Positions 40,345 through 51,803 are shown, numbered from the stretch's first letter. The stretch: DNA of 64,000 nt from Tamaricihabitans halophyticus (GCF_004340875.1 NZ_SLXQ01000014.1:1-64000), one strand, 5' to 3'. A program made the numbers and translations. The notes: generated from the sequence alone by a model not told the origin.

Positions 40345-40470
40345 CTAGTCGCGGTCGAAAAGCTGGTCCACGAAATCGGGCAGCGGGATATCCACGCCAA
40401 GCAGGATGAGGGCGACGATCACGAGAACAGCCGCGACCAGCAGCGTACCGAGTGCGCGAATGCCGACCAC
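40345..40470 (-). CDS. Possible 41-residue single-pass membrane protein
   Basis: This short frame, below usual ORF cut-offs, encodes one strong hydrophobic helix (GTLLVAAVLVIVALILLG) followed by an acidic tail ending LFDRD. It would start at GTG 40470, with GAGGGG directly before it; the stop is TAG at 40345. TAGATT at 40497-40502 could be its -10. It lies between whiA and jetA on the same strand, so it could belong to either neighbour or be independent. No family is recognised. Confidence 0.4.
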   Translation of the reverse strand: MVGIRALGTLLVAAVLVIVALILLGVDIPLPDFVDQLFDRD

Positions 40471-40496
40471 CCCCTCGACCAGACGGTTCCGGCCCG

Positions 40497-40502
40497 AATC
40501 TA
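40497..40502 (-). promoter_or_regulatory. Possible -10 hexamer for the small membrane ORF
   Basis: On the minus strand, TAGATT fits TANNNT and lies 26 nt before GTG 40470, leaving room for a short leader. This is weak evidence alone. Confidence 0.25.
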
Positions 40503-40564
40503 CCCAGGATGGCCGCGGGCGTCAGCCACTTGGCGAGTGATCCGTAGGCAAGCCGCGACGAACG

Positions 40565-40576
40565 GCGGGATCCCGC
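40565..40576. terminator. 12-bp palindrome after whiA
   Basis: GCGGGATCCCGC is fully self-complementary and lies 26 nt beyond the whiA stop on the minus strand. It may be a weak terminator or an operator ahead of the small ORF and jet operon. Confidence 0.35.
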
Positions 40577-40601
40577 ACGAGTAACGCCGGACGCGGCCAA
40601 C

Positions 40602-41591
40602 CTACGCGTCCTCCTCCTCGAGCATCTCGGCGGTGACGGCCGAGCCGGTATCCGGTATGCCCTGGTCCTTCGCGTGTTTGTCGGCCATCGCGAGCAGCCG
40701 GCGAATGCGCCCAGCCACCGCGTCCTTTGTCATCGGCGGATCGGAGAGCTGGCCAAGCTCCTCGAGCGAAGCCTGCCGGTTGGCCAACCGCAGCTGACCG
40801 GCCGTAAGCAGGTGTTCCGGGGCATCGGGGCCCAGTATGTCCAGCGCACGCTCCACTCGCGCCGCCGCGGCGACCGCCGCCCGCGCCGAGCGTCGCAGGT
40901 TCGCGTCGTCGAAGTTGGCCAGCCGGTTCGCGGTGGCGCGCACCTCCCTGCGCATCCGGCGTTCCTCCCAGGAGAGCACGCTGGAATGCGCGCCGAGCCT
41001 GGTCAGCATCGCGCCAATGGCGTCCCCGTCCCGCACCACTACTCGATCGGCCCCGCGCACCTCGCGGGATTTCGCGGTGATCCCGAGCCGGCGGGCCGCT
41101 CCCACCAGCGCCAGCGCCGCCTCCGGGCCAGGACAGGTGACTTCGAGCGAGGAGGAGCGTCCCGGTTCGGTCAGCGAGCCGTGCGCCAGGAAAGCACCCC
41201 GCCAGGCCGCCTCCGCGTCACAGGTGCCCCCGGCCACGACGGGCGCGGGCAGGCCGCGTACCGGCCGTCCTCTCGGGTCGAGCAGACCGGTCTGCCTGGC
41301 AAGGCCGTCGCCGTCCTTGACCACTCGCACCACGTAGCGGGTGCCCTTGCGCAGCCCGCCCGAGCTGATCACGTGCACATCCGAGTGGTGGCCGAACAAG
41401 TCGTGGATTTCCTTGCGCAGCCTGCGCGCCGTCGCACCGGTGTCCAGTTCCGCTTCGACGACGACCCGGCCACCCACGATGTGTAACCCGCCGGCGAAGC
41501 GCAGCAGCGAAGACACCTCCGCGCGACGACAACAGGTCTTGGACACATCCAACCGGCTGAGCTCATCCTTGACCGCCGCGGTCATCGCCAC
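40602..41591 (-). CDS. whiA: Sporulation/division regulator WhiA
   Basis: The 329-residue protein combines a LAGLIDADG-like N-terminal domain and a C-terminal helix-turn-helix. [70 protein letters not shown] and the DNA-binding [20 protein letters not shown] are near-identical to the mycobacterial protein as I remember it. It starts at GTG 41591 with GAGGAGGG upstream; ATG 41585 is possible. It is last in uvrC-rapZ-yvcK-whiA, separated from yvcK by 120 nt. Confidence 0.97.
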   Translation of the reverse strand: MAMTAAVKDELSRLDVSKTCCRRAEVSSLLRFAGGLHIVGGRVVVEAELDTGATARRLRKEIHDLFGHHSDVHVISSGGLRKGTRYVVRVVKDGDGLARQTGLLDPRGRPVRGLPAPVVAGGTCDAEAAWRGAFLAHGSLTEPGRSSSLEVTCPGPEAALALVGAARRLGITAKSREVRGADRVVVRDGDAIGAMLTRLGAHSSVLSWEERRMRREVRATANRLANFDDANLRRSARAAVAAAARVERALDILGPDAPEHLLTAGQLRLANRQASLEELGQLSDPPMTKDAVAGRIRRLLAMADKHAKDQGIPDTGSAVTAEMLEEEDA

Positions 41592-41653
41592 CGGCCCTCC
41601 TCTCCGCCCACGGTCTCGACCGTAAGCCTCGCTCGGCGCTCCCGATCTCCCGC

Positions 41654-41673
41654 TGGCCAGCTCCTACTGGCCA
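41654..41673 (-). terminator. Hairpin between yvcK and whiA
   Basis: TGGCCAG (41654-41660) and CTGGCCA (41667-41673) pair perfectly around a 6-nt loop, 38 nt beyond the yvcK stop and 62 nt before the whiA start. It could reduce read-through into whiA, which has its own ribosome site. Confidence 0.4.
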
Positions 41674-41711
41674 ACTCCCCTATGCATCCCCAACGTCGAA
41701 CACAGACTCCG

Positions 41712-42725
41712 TCAGCTCCGCGCGACGTGCACAGCCTCTCGTAGGCTGGCCGCCAGCGCATCCGCATCATGCCGACCAACATGCCCGTGAGCTGCGATGG
41801 GTGCCAACCTCGCGTGCGCCCCCATACTGGCCGCGGCGCGCCGAAGCCGTTCCGGGGTCGGCACGGCGTCAGTATCCGCGATCACCGCGTCTACCCGGAG
41901 TTCCGGTGCATGCTCGCAGAGTACGTCCAGATGGCGCTCAGGGGAGAAACCGGCCGTTTCACCCGGTTGAGGGATCAGGTTCAGCACCACGACCTTGGTG
42001 GCCCTGGTTTGTCCCAGCGCCGCACGCAACTCCGGCACGAGTAGATGTGGCAACACGCTAGTGAACCACGACCCTGGCCCGAGCAGCACGATATCCGCGT
42101 CGAGCACGGCCCGTACTGCTTCCGGGCATGCTCGTGGCACCTCGCCGGAGGCGCTTCGCAGGCTGATTCGTTGCACTTGACCTGGGGTGGAGGCGACGGC
42201 GACCTGGCCGCGAATCCAACGCGGGGTCCCGTCTGCCGCGGCAAGGCCGGCCACCTCCGCCTCGATATCCAGCGGCTCGAGGCACATCGGCAGCACCCTG
42301 CCGGATATCCGGAGCAGTCGGGCCGCTTCGTCCAGCGCGGCCACTGGATCGCCAAGCACCTCAAACAGCCCGGCGAGCAGCAGGTTGCCGACCGCGTGCC
42401 CGGCGAGCGCGCCCGAGCCACCGAACCGGTGCTGAAACACCGTGGCCCAACGGGTGCCGTGCTCGTCCGGTCCGTGCCCAGCGGTACCGGGTTCATCGAG
42501 CAGCCCGTCGCGCTCGGCGAGGGCAAGCGCCGCGAACGCCTGCCGAAGATCACCCGGCGGGATGAGGCCCAGCTCGCGGCGAATCCGGCCGGAGGAGCCA
42601 CCGTCGTCGGCTACCGTCACCACGGCGGTTATCGCGTCGGTCAACCTGCGCAGTGCGGTGAGAGTGCTGTACAGGCCATGGCCACCTCCCAGTGCCACGG
42701 CGCGCGGCCGAGCCGCCTCCGTCAC
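41712..42725 (-). CDS. yvcK: YvcK/CofD-like gluconeogenesis factor
   Basis: The 337-residue protein has a Rossmann-like start VALGGGHGLYSTLTALRRL, the segment VVTVADDGGSSGRIRRELG, and AGHAVGNLLLAGLFEVLGD. YvcK proteins bind UDP-sugars and affect carbon use and cell-wall growth. GTG 42725 overlaps the rapZ stop (GTGA). It matches mycobacterial CuvA in position. Confidence 0.95.
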   Translation of the reverse strand: MTEAARPRAVALGGGHGLYSTLTALRRLTDAITAVVTVADDGGSSGRIRRELGLIPPGDLRQAFAALALAERDGLLDEPGTAGHGPDEHGTRWATVFQHRFGGSGALAGHAVGNLLLAGLFEVLGDPVAALDEAARLLRISGRVLPMCLEPLDIEAEVAGLAAADGTPRWIRGQVAVASTPGQVQRISLRSASGEVPRACPEAVRAVLDADIVLLGPGSWFTSVLPHLLVPELRAALGQTRATKVVVLNLIPQPGETAGFSPERHLDVLCEHAPELRVDAVIADTDAVPTPERLRRAAASMGAHARLAPIAAHGHVGRHDADALAASLREAVHVARS

Positions 42726-43612
42726 TCCCGCCCCAAATCCCGGTGTACGACCTTCACCGTCATTCCGTCCTCATCGGACATACGAGCGGCCAGCGCCTCG
42801 GAGAGCGCGACGCTGCGGTGTTTACCGCCGGTGCAGCCGATCGCCAGGGTCAGGTATCGCTTGCCTTCCCGCCGGTAGCCCGCACCGACCAGCCGCAACA
42901 GCTCGTGATAACGGTCAAGGAAGTCGGTGGCGCCCTCCTGCCCAAGCACGTAGTTGCTCACCTCACCGTCCAAACCGGTCTGGTCGCGCAATTCCGGAAT
43001 CCAGAAAGGATTCGGCAGGAACCGCACGTCCATCACCAGGTCCGCGTCCATCGGCAGGCCATACTTGTAGCCGAAGGACAGTACGGTGACCTTGGTTTGG
43101 GTACTTGTCTCTGTGCCGAAAGCGTCCTCGATCTTGGCTCGCAGCTGGTGCACCGAAAGCGCCGAGGTGTCCAGGATCAGATCGGCCTCCTCGCGCAGCG
43201 GGGTGAGTAGTGCCCGCTCGGCGCCGATCCCGTCGATCAGCCTGCCGTCTCCCTGCATCGGATGACTGCGCTTGACCTGTTCGAACCTGCTCACCAACAC
43301 GGCGTCGGTGGCTTCCAGGAACAGCACCCTCGGCTTGTAGCCCCGCGCGTCCAGATCCTTGATCACTGAGGAGAGGTCATCGGTGAACGCGCGGGACCGC
43401 ACATCCATCACGACCGCGACCTTGGTGATCGCGCCACGGGCCTGCGCGCCGAGCTCGACCATTGTCGAGATCAGTTCGGGCGGCAGGTTGTCCACGACGA
43501 ACCAACCGAGATCTTCCATGCATTTCGCCGCGGTACTGCGGCCGGCACCGGAAAGCCCGGAGACAACCGCCACCTCCATACCGCTGCCCGCTGGACCGTT
43601 CTGCTCGCTCAC
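42722..43612 (-). CDS. rapZ: RapZ-like nucleotide-binding protein (YvcJ)
   Basis: The 296-residue P-loop protein has Walker [14 protein letters not shown] (Arg replaces the usual Lys), followed by [14 protein letters not shown]. The C-terminal half has [20 protein letters not shown] and [15 protein letters not shown]. In Gram-positive bacteria the family hydrolyses GTP; the RNA-adaptor role is known in E. coli. It overlaps uvrC and yvcK by four bases each. Confidence 0.95.
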   Translation of the reverse strand: MSEQNGPAGSGMEVAVVSGLSGAGRSTAAKCMEDLGWFVVDNLPPELISTMVELGAQARGAITKVAVVMDVRSRAFTDDLSSVIKDLDARGYKPRVLFLEATDAVLVSRFEQVKRSHPMQGDGRLIDGIGAERALLTPLREEADLILDTSALSVHQLRAKIEDAFGTETSTQTKVTVLSFGYKYGLPMDADLVMDVRFLPNPFWIPELRDQTGLDGEVSNYVLGQEGATDFLDRYHELLRLVGAGYRREGKRYLTLAIGCTGGKHRSVALSEALAARMSDEDGMTVKVVHRDLGRE

Positions 43613-45639
43613 GACTCCCCTTCCCCATTCGAGTTTCCATTACTCGATGTCCCGTTACCCAACGCGGAAACGATGGTTTCCGCGGTGCGTTTGCCGACCC
43701 CCGGCACCGCACTGATCTCGTCCACACTGGCCTGTTTGAGTTTGCGTACCGAGCCAAAATGCTTGAGCAGGGCACTCTTGCGTGCTTCGCCAAGCCCGGG
43801 TACACCATCCAGCGCGGAGCTGGTCATTCGCTTGGACCGCTTCTGCCGGTGGTAGCGCACCGCGAACCGGTGTGCCTCGTCCCGAACCCGCTGCAGCAAG
43901 TAGAGCGCTTCGCTGGTGCGCGGCAGGATCACCGGGTACTCCTCGGCTGGCGGCCACACCTCTTCCAGTCGCTTGGCCAGGCCGACCACCGCGACATCGG
44001 TGATACCCAGCTCGGCGAGCACGTCGGCGGCGGCCGTCGCCTGCGGTCCCGCGCCGTCCACGACGAGTAGATTCGGCGGGTAGGCGAACTTGCGTGGTCG
44101 TCCGGTTTCCGGGTCGATACCCGGGCGCTCCGGTTCCCCGGCCGCCGCCTCGGTCTGGGCAGTATCCGTTTCGGTATCCACAGCGGACGGCGCGGCATCC
44201 GCCTTGGTCTCCTTGAGGTAGCGCGCGAACCGGCGCCGGATCACCTCCGCGATGGAGGCCACGTCACCTTCGCTGGCGGCTTCCTTGATCTCGAACCGGC
44301 GATACTCGGCCTTGCGTGGCAGGCCGTCTTCGAACACGGCCATCGAGGCGACCACATCACTGCCCTGGATATGGCTGATATCCACGCATTCTATCCGCAA
44401 CGGCGCACTGTCCAGCCCGAGCAGTTCCTGAAGTTCCTGCAGTGCCGCGGACCGCGCGGTGAGATCGCCCGCCCTGCGCAGCTTGTGCTGCGCGAAGGCC
44501 TCCGTAGCGTTTCGCGTCACGGTTTCGGCAAGCGCGCGTTTGTCCCCGCGTTGGGCCACTCGCAGGCTCACCTTCGAACCGCGGAGCCCGGTCAGCCATT
44601 CGGTGATCGCCGCCGCGTCCGGCGGAAGTTCGGGAACCAGTACTTCCTTGGGCACCGGGCTACCGGCGGCGTCGGTGCCTTCGGTGCGTGCCGCGAGGTC
44701 CACCTGTTCGCCGTAGAACTGGCTCAGGAACTGCTCCACCAGGTCGGCGACGCCCATCTCCTCGACCTTGTCGATCACCCAACCGCGCTGGCCGCGGACC
44801 CGGCCACCCCGTACGTGGAACACCTGCACGGCGGCCTCCAGCTCGTCGTGCGCGAAGGCGACGACATCGGCGTCGGTGCCGTCCCCGAGTACAACCGCCT
44901 GCTTCTCCATCGCTCTGCGCAGCGCGTCCAGGTCATCGCGCAACCGGGCGGCCCGTTCGAACTCGAGTTCTTCCGCGGCCGAGCTCATCTCGCGCTCCAG
45001 CTTGCGCACCATCACATCGGTCCGCCCGGCGAGAAAGTCGCAGAAATCATCCACGATCTGGCGGTGCTCGTCCGCGGTCACTCGCCCCACGCACGGTGCC
45101 GAGCACTTCTCGATATACCCAAGCAGACACGGGCGGCCGATCTGGGCATGCCGCTTGAAGACGCCGTTGGAACAGGTTCGCGCCGGAAACACCCGCAGCA
45201 GCAGATCGAGCGTTTCCCGGATCGCCCAGGCGTGCGAGTACGGCCCGAAATAGCGCACCCCTGCCTTGCGCGGCCCCCGGTACACATGCGGTCTGGGAAA
45301 CTCCTCATGCAGGGTCACCGCGAGCACCGGATAGGACTTGTCGTCCCGGTACCGCACGTTGAAGCGCGGATCGAACTCCTTGATCCAGTTGTATTCGAGC
45401 TGCAGCGCTTCAACTTCGGTGCCGACCACCGTCCACTCCACGGAGGCGGCCGTGGTCACCATCTGTCTGGTGCGCGGGTGCAGCCCGGCCAGATCAGCGA
45501 AGTACGAGTTCAGCCGGCTGCGCAGGCTTTTCGCCTTGCCGACATAGATCACCCGCGCGGTGCTGTCGCGAAACTTGTATACGCCGGGTGCATCCGGAAT
45601 GCTGCCGGGCGCTGGTCGGTAGGTCGACGGGTCGGCCAC
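43609..45639 (-). CDS. uvrC: UvrC nucleotide excision repair endonuclease subunit
   Basis: The 676-residue protein makes the two incisions in UvrABC repair. The N-terminal GIY-YIG domain has [20 protein letters not shown], the UvrB-binding helix is near residue 205-240, the RNase H-like domain includes [20 protein letters not shown], and helix-hairpin-helix motifs lie at the C terminus ([19 protein letters not shown]). An insertion rich in Asp/Glu/Thr lies before [17 protein letters not shown]. It starts at GTG 45639, with TAGGCT 6 nt upstream. Confidence 0.97.
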   Translation of the reverse strand: MADPSTYRPAPGSIPDAPGVYKFRDSTARVIYVGKAKSLRSRLNSYFADLAGLHPRTRQMVTTAASVEWTVVGTEVEALQLEYNWIKEFDPRFNVRYRDDKSYPVLAVTLHEEFPRPHVYRGPRKAGVRYFGPYSHAWAIRETLDLLLRVFPARTCSNGVFKRHAQIGRPCLLGYIEKCSAPCVGRVTADEHRQIVDDFCDFLAGRTDVMVRKLEREMSSAAEELEFERAARLRDDLDALRRAMEKQAVVLGDGTDADVVAFAHDELEAAVQVFHVRGGRVRGQRGWVIDKVEEMGVADLVEQFLSQFYGEQVDLAARTEGTDAAGSPVPKEVLVPELPPDAAAITEWLTGLRGSKVSLRVAQRGDKRALAETVTRNATEAFAQHKLRRAGDLTARSAALQELQELLGLDSAPLRIECVDISHIQGSDVVASMAVFEDGLPRKAEYRRFEIKEAASEGDVASIAEVIRRRFARYLKETKADAAPSAVDTETDTAQTEAAAGEPERPGIDPETGRPRKFAYPPNLLVVDGAGPQATAAADVLAELGITDVAVVGLAKRLEEVWPPAEEYPVILPRTSEALYLLQRVRDEAHRFAVRYHRQKRSKRMTSSALDGVPGLGEARKSALLKHFGSVRKLKQASVDEISAVPGVGKRTAETIVSALGNGTSSNGNSNGEGES

Positions 45640-45645
45640 CCCGCC

Positions 45646-45651
45646 AGCCTA
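45646..45651 (-). promoter_or_regulatory. -10 hexamer of a leaderless uvrC promoter
   Basis: On the minus strand, TAGGCT is followed by 6 nt and GTG 45639. This would drive the uvrC-rapZ-yvcK(-whiA) operon. Confidence 0.5.
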
Positions 45652-45695
45652 CGTTCGCCGTCCGACAGCCTCACGTGGGGCCAGCGGCCGGCTGG

Positions 45696-46217
45696 TCATG
45701 CCTCTTCGGTATCGACCTCGGTAACGCCGCCCCGTTCAGCGGCGTCGGCCCGCTCCTCGGCGCGCGCGGACTCGGCGCGCTGCAGTGCCTGGCGGTGCAA
45801 GGAACGCAGCACTCGTACCGCGTCCACGGCGCGCCGCCGGTCCACCGCCTGGATCGCCATCACCGATTCGTACTCGTCGCCTGGCATCTCCAGGCGTGCC
45901 CACGGCGCGCCGTCCGGGAAACTGACCTGCTCCACCTCGTCCCAGGAAAAGCGCCGGGTAGTCACCACGTTGCGTACTTCGATGTGCTCGGCGTCCGCGC
46001 GCACCCTCGGCCGCGCCCAGAGCAGCGAGCCGATCGCGAGCAGCACCCCGATCACCACCATCGCCACCTGATCGGCGAAGGCGAACGCCACGCCCGTGTC
46101 CCCGATCTGCAACAGCGAACCGACCGCGGTGAACGCAACGACCAGCGCGATCGCGCAGACAACGGAAACCCAGGTCATCCGGCGCGGCCGAAACTGCACC
46201 CGCTCGGGTTCAGTCAT
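45696..46217 (-). CDS. PH-domain membrane protein
   Basis: The 173-residue protein has two hydrophobic helices (WVSVVCAIALVVAFTAVGSL and QVAMVVIGVLLAIGSLLWA) followed by a bacterial PH-like domain (ADAEHIEVRNVVTTRRFSWD then PWARLEMPG) and a charged C-terminal helix. Function is unknown. ATG 46217 is chosen over 46286, which would overlap ribH. The same protein type follows ribH in mycobacteria, as I recall. Confidence 0.82.
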   Translation of the reverse strand: MTEPERVQFRPRRMTWVSVVCAIALVVAFTAVGSLLQIGDTGVAFAFADQVAMVVIGVLLAIGSLLWARPRVRADAEHIEVRNVVTTRRFSWDEVEQVSFPDGAPWARLEMPGDEYESVMAIQAVDRRRAVDAVRVLRSLHRQALQRAESARAEERADAAERGGVTEVDTEEA

Positions 46218-46261
46218 CGTCTCGCCCTCATCTCGCCGAGTTCGTTCAACGGTCCCACTGG

Positions 46262-46780
<519 letters not shown>

Positions 46781-48064
46781 TTATGCGGTAACCCCGCCCT
46801 GTTCGTCCTCCGGGTCAGGGTCCGGAGCACCCTGCGCGTCATACTGTTCCAGATCGGCGAGTTCATGCCCCATCCGGTCCCGTTTTGTCCGCAGATAGCG
46901 CAGATTCTCCGGATTTGTCGAGGTTGGCAGCGCGACCCTGTCCGCGACGTGCAGGCCGTAGCCTTCCAGCGCGACGCGCTTGTCCGGGTTGTTGGTCAGC
47001 AACCGCATCGAGCGAACGCCCAGATCAACCAGAATCTGCGCGCCGGTGCCATAGTCCCGCATATCCGCCGGCATACCGAGCGCGAGATTGGCGTCCACCG
47101 TGTCCGCGCCGGCGTCCTGCAGCTGGTAGGCCTGGAGTTTGTGCATCAGCCCGATGCCCCTGCCCTCATGCCCGCGGATGTAGAGCACGACGCCGCGGCC
47201 CTCGGCGGCGACCGCGCCAAGCGCGGCGTCCAACTGGTTCCCGCAGTCACAGCGCAGCGAGCCGAACACGTCACCGGTGAGGCATTCCGAGTGCACCCTG
47301 ACCAGGACCTCGCTGCCATCGCCGATCTCGCCGTAGACCAGCGCGACATGCTCGATCCCGTCCAGCAGGCTGTCGTAGCCGAGCGCCCGGAAAGTCCCGT
47401 GCCGGGTCGGAATACGCGCCTCGGCCACCCATTCGACCTGCTTTTCGAACCGGCGGCGGTAGGCGATGAGATCAGCGATGCTGATCAGCCGGAGATCGTG
47501 TTCCTGGGCGAACACCTCGAGCTCGTCGCGGCGAGCCATATCGCCCTCGTCCTTCTGGCTGACGATCTCGCAGAGTACCCCCGCCGGGGACAGGCCGGCG
47601 AGCACCGCGAGGTCCACGGCGGCCTCGGTGTGGCCGGGGCGGCGCAGAACGCCACCCTCCCTCGCGCGCAGCGGCACCACGTGACCCGGTCGGGTGAAGT
47701 CGCCCGCGGTGGAACCGGTGTCCGCGAGCAGTCGAATGGTGTGCGCCCGGTCGGCCGCGGAGATCCCGGTGCTCACGCCCTCCCGAGCGTCCACCGTGAC
47801 GGTGTAGGCGGTGCCCCGCGCGTCCTGGTTCGTGTGGAACATCGGCGGCAGGTCGAGCCGATCGCAGTCCTGCTCGGTCAGCGGCACGCAGATGTAGCCG
47901 GAGGTGTAGCGCACCATGAAGGCGAGCAGTTCCGGGGTGGCCTTGGCCGCGGCGAAGATCAGGTCACCCTCGTTCTCCCGGTCCTCATCGTCGACCACGA
48001 CGACCGGGCGACCTTCGGCAATATCCGCGATCGCGGCCTCGATCTCAGCAAATGCTTCGCTCAC
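46781..48064 (-). CDS. ribBA: Bifunctional DHBP synthase / GTP cyclohydrolase II
   Basis: Residues 1-205 form the DHBP synthase ([38 protein letters not shown]). Residues 210-427 form GTP cyclohydrolase II with the zinc Cys motif [19 protein letters not shown] and [15 protein letters not shown]. It supplies both precursors of riboflavin. It starts at GTG 48064, overlapping the ribE stop (GTGA). Confidence 0.97.
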   Translation of the reverse strand: MSEAFAEIEAAIADIAEGRPVVVVDDEDRENEGDLIFAAAKATPELLAFMVRYTSGYICVPLTEQDCDRLDLPPMFHTNQDARGTAYTVTVDAREGVSTGISAADRAHTIRLLADTGSTAGDFTRPGHVVPLRAREGGVLRRPGHTEAAVDLAVLAGLSPAGVLCEIVSQKDEGDMARRDELEVFAQEHDLRLISIADLIAYRRRFEKQVEWVAEARIPTRHGTFRALGYDSLLDGIEHVALVYGEIGDGSEVLVRVHSECLTGDVFGSLRCDCGNQLDAALGAVAAEGRGVVLYIRGHEGRGIGLMHKLQAYQLQDAGADTVDANLALGMPADMRDYGTGAQILVDLGVRSMRLLTNNPDKRVALEGYGLHVADRVALPTSTNPENLRYLRTKRDRMGHELADLEQYDAQGAPDPDPEDEQGGVTA

Positions 48065-48699
48065 CGCGTCTCCTCGTTCCTGGCACCATTATCCCCTGAC
48101 TGCTCGGCATACGCGCGCAGCGCCGGGTTGGCCAGCCGTTCCAGATACTTGGACAAAACGTCAACCTCTAGGTTCACTACATCACCCGGGTCGCGCTGAC
48201 CCAAGGTCGTATCCGCGAGTGTGGTGGGGATCAATGCCACGGAGAACTCATCCTGGGTAGGTTCGACGACCGTCAGTGACACCCCGTCCACCGCGACCGA
48301 ACCCTTGTCCACCAGGTAGCGAGCCAATGTGGGCGGCACGCTGAACCGAGTCAGCCCGTCGGCGGCGCGGGAGCGTAGTACGCCGGTACCGTCCACATGT
48401 CCCTGGACGATATGCCCGCCGAGCCGCTGACCGACCGCGGCGGCGCGCTCCAGGTTCACCCGATCCCCCGCCTGCGCTTTGGCCAGGCTGCTGCGCAACA
48501 GTGTTTCGTGCACCACATCCACGGTGAACTGGGCGTCCACGACGTCGACGACGGTCAGGCACACGCCGCTCACCGCGATCGAGTCACCGTGTCGAGCATC
48601 CGAGGTGACCACCTGCCCACGTACGGTCAACCGCGCGGCTTCGGGGCGCTGCTGGACCTCGACGATCTCGCCGATCTCCTCGACGATTCCGGTGAACAC
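48061..48699 (-). CDS. ribE: Riboflavin synthase alpha chain
   Basis: The 212-residue protein has two lumazine-binding barrel repeats: [17 protein letters not shown] / [15 protein letters not shown] in the first and [18 protein letters not shown] / [15 protein letters not shown] in the second. It dismutates two lumazines to riboflavin. It starts at GTG 48699, 4 nt after rpe. No FMN riboswitch is visible upstream. Confidence 0.96.
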   Translation of the reverse strand: MFTGIVEEIGEIVEVQQRPEAARLTVRGQVVTSDARHGDSIAVSGVCLTVVDVVDAQFTVDVVHETLLRSSLAKAQAGDRVNLERAAAVGQRLGGHIVQGHVDGTGVLRSRAADGLTRFSVPPTLARYLVDKGSVAVDGVSLTVVEPTQDEFSVALIPTTLADTTLGQRDPGDVVNLEVDVLSKYLERLANPALRAYAEQSGDNGARNEETR

Positions 48700-48703
48700 C
48701 GCT

Positions 48704-49393
48704 TTACCTCCCGCTGGACTGGTTTGCCTGCTCGCGCAACTTCGCCACGGCGAGCGCCGGATCCTCCGCGCCGTACACCGCCGAGCCGGCCACGAAACAG
48801 TCGACGCCGGCTTCGGCCGCCTGTTCGATCGTGTCGGCGTTGATGCCCCCGTCGATCTCGACGACCAGGGTCAGGTGTCCAGTGTCCACCAGCGACCGGG
48901 CGGCGCGCGCCTTGTCCAACACCTCGGGTCGGAAGGACTGGCCGCCGAAACCCGGTTCAACGGACATGACCAGCAATGTGTCGTAGTGCTTGAGCACGTC
49001 CACATACGGCTCGAACGGCGTGTTGGGCTTGATCGACAGGCCGGCTTTCGCACCTGCCGCACGGAGGTTCTTGGCCAGCTGAATCGGATCCTTGGCGGCC
49101 TCGACGTGCACCGTCACGTTGTACGCGCCGGCTTCGGCATAGCCAATCGCCCAGCGGTCCGGGTCGTCGATCATCAGGTGACAGTCCAACGGGATATCCG
49201 TCGCCTTGAGCAGCGACTGCACCACGGGCAGGCCAAGAGTCAGATTGGGGACGAAGTGGGCGTCCATGACGTCCACATGCAACCAGTCCGCCCCTGGTCC
49301 GGCAGGCCCGGCGCCGACCGCGGCGCACTCCTGCGCGAGACGCGCGAAATCGGCGGACAGAATGCTCGGAGCGATTAACGGCTGGTGTACCAC
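48704..49393 (-). CDS. rpe: Ribulose-phosphate 3-epimerase
   Basis: The 229-residue barrel enzyme interconverts ribulose- and xylulose-5-phosphate. [17 protein letters not shown], the metal-binding [39 protein letters not shown] and [14 protein letters not shown] are diagnostic. It starts at GTG 49393, with TAGACT exactly 6 nt upstream and no ribosome site. It is probably transcribed with ribE-ribBA-ribH. Confidence 0.97.
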   Translation of the reverse strand: MVHQPLIAPSILSADFARLAQECAAVGAGPAGPGADWLHVDVMDAHFVPNLTLGLPVVQSLLKATDIPLDCHLMIDDPDRWAIGYAEAGAYNVTVHVEAAKDPIQLAKNLRAAGAKAGLSIKPNTPFEPYVDVLKHYDTLLVMSVEPGFGGQSFRPEVLDKARAARSLVDTGHLTLVVEIDGGINADTIEQAAEAGVDCFVAGSAVYGAEDPALAVAKLREQANQSSGR

Positions 49394-49399
49394 GCACGT

Positions 49400-49405
49400 A
49401 GTCTA
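49400..49405 (-). promoter_or_regulatory. -10 hexamer of a leaderless rpe promoter
   Basis: On the minus strand, TAGACT is followed by 6 nt and GTG 49393. It sits in the 29-nt gap between rsmB and rpe. Confidence 0.5.
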
Positions 49406-49422
49406 GAAAGCAGCTCGGCGGC

Positions 49423-50883
49423 TCATGCGCTCGGCCGCTCCAGTAGCGCGCAGAACATCGCGTCGGTTCCGTGCCGGTGTGGCCACAGCTGCACGCTATT
49501 TCCGTGGCCCGACGAGTTTCCCGCCGTCAGCGAATCGTTGCCGAGCGCCGGCACGCCAGGGAAGTAGTCCCGGGTGTTCAGCAGGCGCGCGCCAGTGCGC
49601 CGGAGGACGTCGGTCACGACCCCGGTGGTCTCCGCGAGATGCGGGCTGCACACCACGTAGGCAACGACGCCACCGGGGCGCACCAGATCCATCGCCGCCA
49701 TCAGCAGGGCCCGCTGCAGTTTGGTCAACTCACCGACATCGCTCGGCTGGCGTCGCCAACGCGCCTCGGGGCGCCGGCGCAACGCGCCGAGCCCCGTGCA
49801 CGGCGCATCCACCAGCACCCTGTCGAAGGATCCGGCTGGCAGCCCCGAAGCCGTCCCGTCCACCTCGTGCACGGTTACCGGCAGCTCGCCGCAGGCCTCC
49901 CGGACCAGCTTCGCCCGGTGCGGCGCTTTTTCCACCGCGTCCAGCTCGGCCCCGGCGAGTTCGGCAAGGGCGCCAAGCAACACGGATTTACCGCCCGGCC
50001 CCGCACACAGGTCCAGCCAGCGGGCATCCGCGCCGGCTAGTTCGACTCGGGTGAGCGCCAGAGCGCAAAGCTGGCTGCCCTCGTCCTGCACAATGGCCAG
50101 CCGATCCTGGACCGGCACCAGCTTCCCCGGGTCGCCGCCGGTGTCGAGCCGAACCCCGTACGGCGCGTACGGGGCGACCTCGCCACCGGTCGCCGCGGCG
50201 AGTTCGTCCGCGGAGAGCTCACCGGGCCGCGCGGTGAGGTGTACGTGTGGCCGGGCGTCATCGGCGGCAAGCGCCGCGGCCAGCTCCTCCCCCTTATCGC
50301 CGAGTGCTTCGGCGAAGGACCGGGCGATCCAGCGCGGATGGGCATGCCGCAGCGCGTGGTAGCCAATCGGGTCCGCCGTCTCGTCCGGAGCAAGCTTGGC
50401 GAGCCAGGCCTGTTCGTCCCGCTCTGCCACCCTGCGCAGCACCGCGTTGACGAAACCGGCGATCCGGGAACCGGCAGCGGTCCGCACGAGGTCCACAGTG
50501 GATGCCACGGCGGCGTGCTCGGGGATTCTGGTGCGCAGCAGCTGATAGCTACCCAACCGCAATCCATCCAATGCGGAACCGTCGATCTCGTCGAGCGACC
50601 GGTCGCTACAGGCCGCAAGGATCTCGTCGAGCAGGCCCTGTGCCCGGCAGGCGCCATAGGCGAGCTCGGTGGCGAGTGCGGCATCGCGGCCGCTGATCCC
50701 GCGCTGTGCCAACATGTCCGGGAGTACCAGGTTCGCGTAGGCGGCACGGGTGCGCACCGCGTGCAACACGTCCAGCGCGGCTTGCCGCGCGGGGTCGTCG
50801 GCAGGCGGGCGCGCCGGACCGCTTCGCCCGCGCGGGGGCCGGTTACCAGCTGGCCGCGCCCGGCGTTTGTGTGGTTGGTTCAC
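49423..50883 (-). CDS. rsmB: 16S rRNA m5C967 methyltransferase (RsmB/NOL1-type)
   Basis: The 486-residue protein has a basic N-terminal tail, a NusB-like RNA-binding domain (about 35-170: [20 protein letters not shown]) and a SAM methyltransferase domain with [18 protein letters not shown] and the catalytic Cys in [23 protein letters not shown] 50883 overlaps the fmt stop (GTGA). The open frame reaching 50925 would overlap fmt further. Confidence 0.94.
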   Translation of the reverse strand: MNQPHKRRARPAGNRPPRGRSGPARPPADDPARQAALDVLHAVRTRAAYANLVLPDMLAQRGISGRDAALATELAYGACRAQGLLDEILAACSDRSLDEIDGSALDGLRLGSYQLLRTRIPEHAAVASTVDLVRTAAGSRIAGFVNAVLRRVAERDEQAWLAKLAPDETADPIGYHALRHAHPRWIARSFAEALGDKGEELAAALAADDARPHVHLTARPGELSADELAAATGGEVAPYAPYGVRLDTGGDPGKLVPVQDRLAIVQDEGSQLCALALTRVELAGADARWLDLCAGPGGKSVLLGALAELAGAELDAVEKAPHRAKLVREACGELPVTVHEVDGTASGLPAGSFDRVLVDAPCTGLGALRRRPEARWRRQPSDVGELTKLQRALLMAAMDLVRPGGVVAYVVCSPHLAETTGVVTDVLRRTGARLLNTRDYFPGVPALGNDSLTAGNSSGHGNSVQLWPHRHGTDAMFCALLERPSA

Positions 50884-51803
50884 CGCAGCCGTTCTCCTGG
50901 TTCTATTCGGCTTCCGCGCGCCCAATCAGTGGCGGCGACTCGCTTCTTACCGCGCGCTTGCACATCGCCCAGTTCAATATCCACCGTCGACGTTCCGGCC
51001 AGTACTCGCTTGCGTTCCACGCGCAGCTCGCCAGGAGCAAGGGCGGACTCCGTGGTCGGCAGCACCGGCCCCAGTTTGAATCGCTCACCGCGGAACTCGC
51101 ACCAGGCGCCCGGGTCGGGGGTCGCCGAACGCACCAGCCGGTCGATCGCGAGAGCCGGTTGCGCGAAGGAGACCCGGACGTCATCGACGGTGACCTTACC
51201 CGCGTAGCTGACCCCGTCGGCCGGCTGCTCCCTGGCGTACAGCGCACCATCGGCAATGCCATCCATTGTGGACACCATGAGGTCCGCGCCGGAGACCGCG
51301 AGCCGGTCGAGTAGTTCACCGGCGGTGTCCCTTGGCCGCACCTGCTCGGTGAGCACGCCGTACACCGGGCCGGCATCCAGTTCCCGGACGATCTGGAAGG
51401 TGCTCGCCCCGGTCACCTCATCGCCGGCACGCACAGCCGCCTGTACCGGGGCGGCGCCACGCCATGCCGGCAGCAACGAGAAGTGCAGGTTCACCCAGCC
51501 GTGCTTCGGAATGTCCAAAGCCGACTGTGGGAGCAGCGCGCCGTACGCGACTACCGGGCAGCAGTCCGGTTCCAGCTCGGCCAGTGCCGCGCGAAAGTCC
51601 GCGTCGATCCGGTCCGGGGCGAGCACCGGGATACCGTGCTCGTCGGCGAAAGCGCCGACCGGTGAACGCCCCATCCTGCGACCGCGGCCAACGGGCGCGT
51701 CCGGCCGGGTCAGCACCGCGGCCACGGTGTGCCGCTCGGCGGCGACCAGTGCCCGCAAGGTCGGCAGCGCCACGGCCGGAGTGCCGGCGAACACCAGGCG
51801 CAT
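50880..51803 (-). CDS. fmt: Methionyl-tRNA formyltransferase
   Basis: The 307-residue enzyme formylates initiator Met-t[23 protein letters not shown] at the start, the folate motif [19 protein letters not shown] and [13 protein letters not shown] plus the C-terminal OB-like domain are present. ATG 51803 begins the conserved N terminus; the frame upstream to 51887 lacks similarity. It lies 130 nt after priA. Confidence 0.96.
   Translation of the reverse strand: MRLVFAGTPAVALPTLRALVAAERHTVAAVLTRPDAPVGRGRRMGRSPVGAFADEHGIPVLAPDRIDADFRAALAELEPDCCPVVAYGALLPQSALDIPKHGWVNLHFSLLPAWRGAAPVQAAVRAGDEVTGASTFQIVRELDAGPVYGVLTEQVRPRDTAGELLDRLAVSGADLMVSTMDGIADGALYAREQPADGVSYAGKVTVDDVRVSFAQPALAIDRLVRSATPDPGAWCEFRGERFKLGPVLPTTESALAPGELRVERKRVLAGTSTVDIELGDVQARGKKRVAATDWARGSRIEPGERLR

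Noticed and set aside
40565-40576. Palindrome near whiA as an attachment site for the jet island
   Set aside because: No matching copy was found on the gap side, and no integrase gene is present.
48700-49422. FMN riboswitch near the riboflavin genes
   Set aside because: The gaps before ribE (4 nt) and rpe (29 nt) are far too small for an FMN aptamer.
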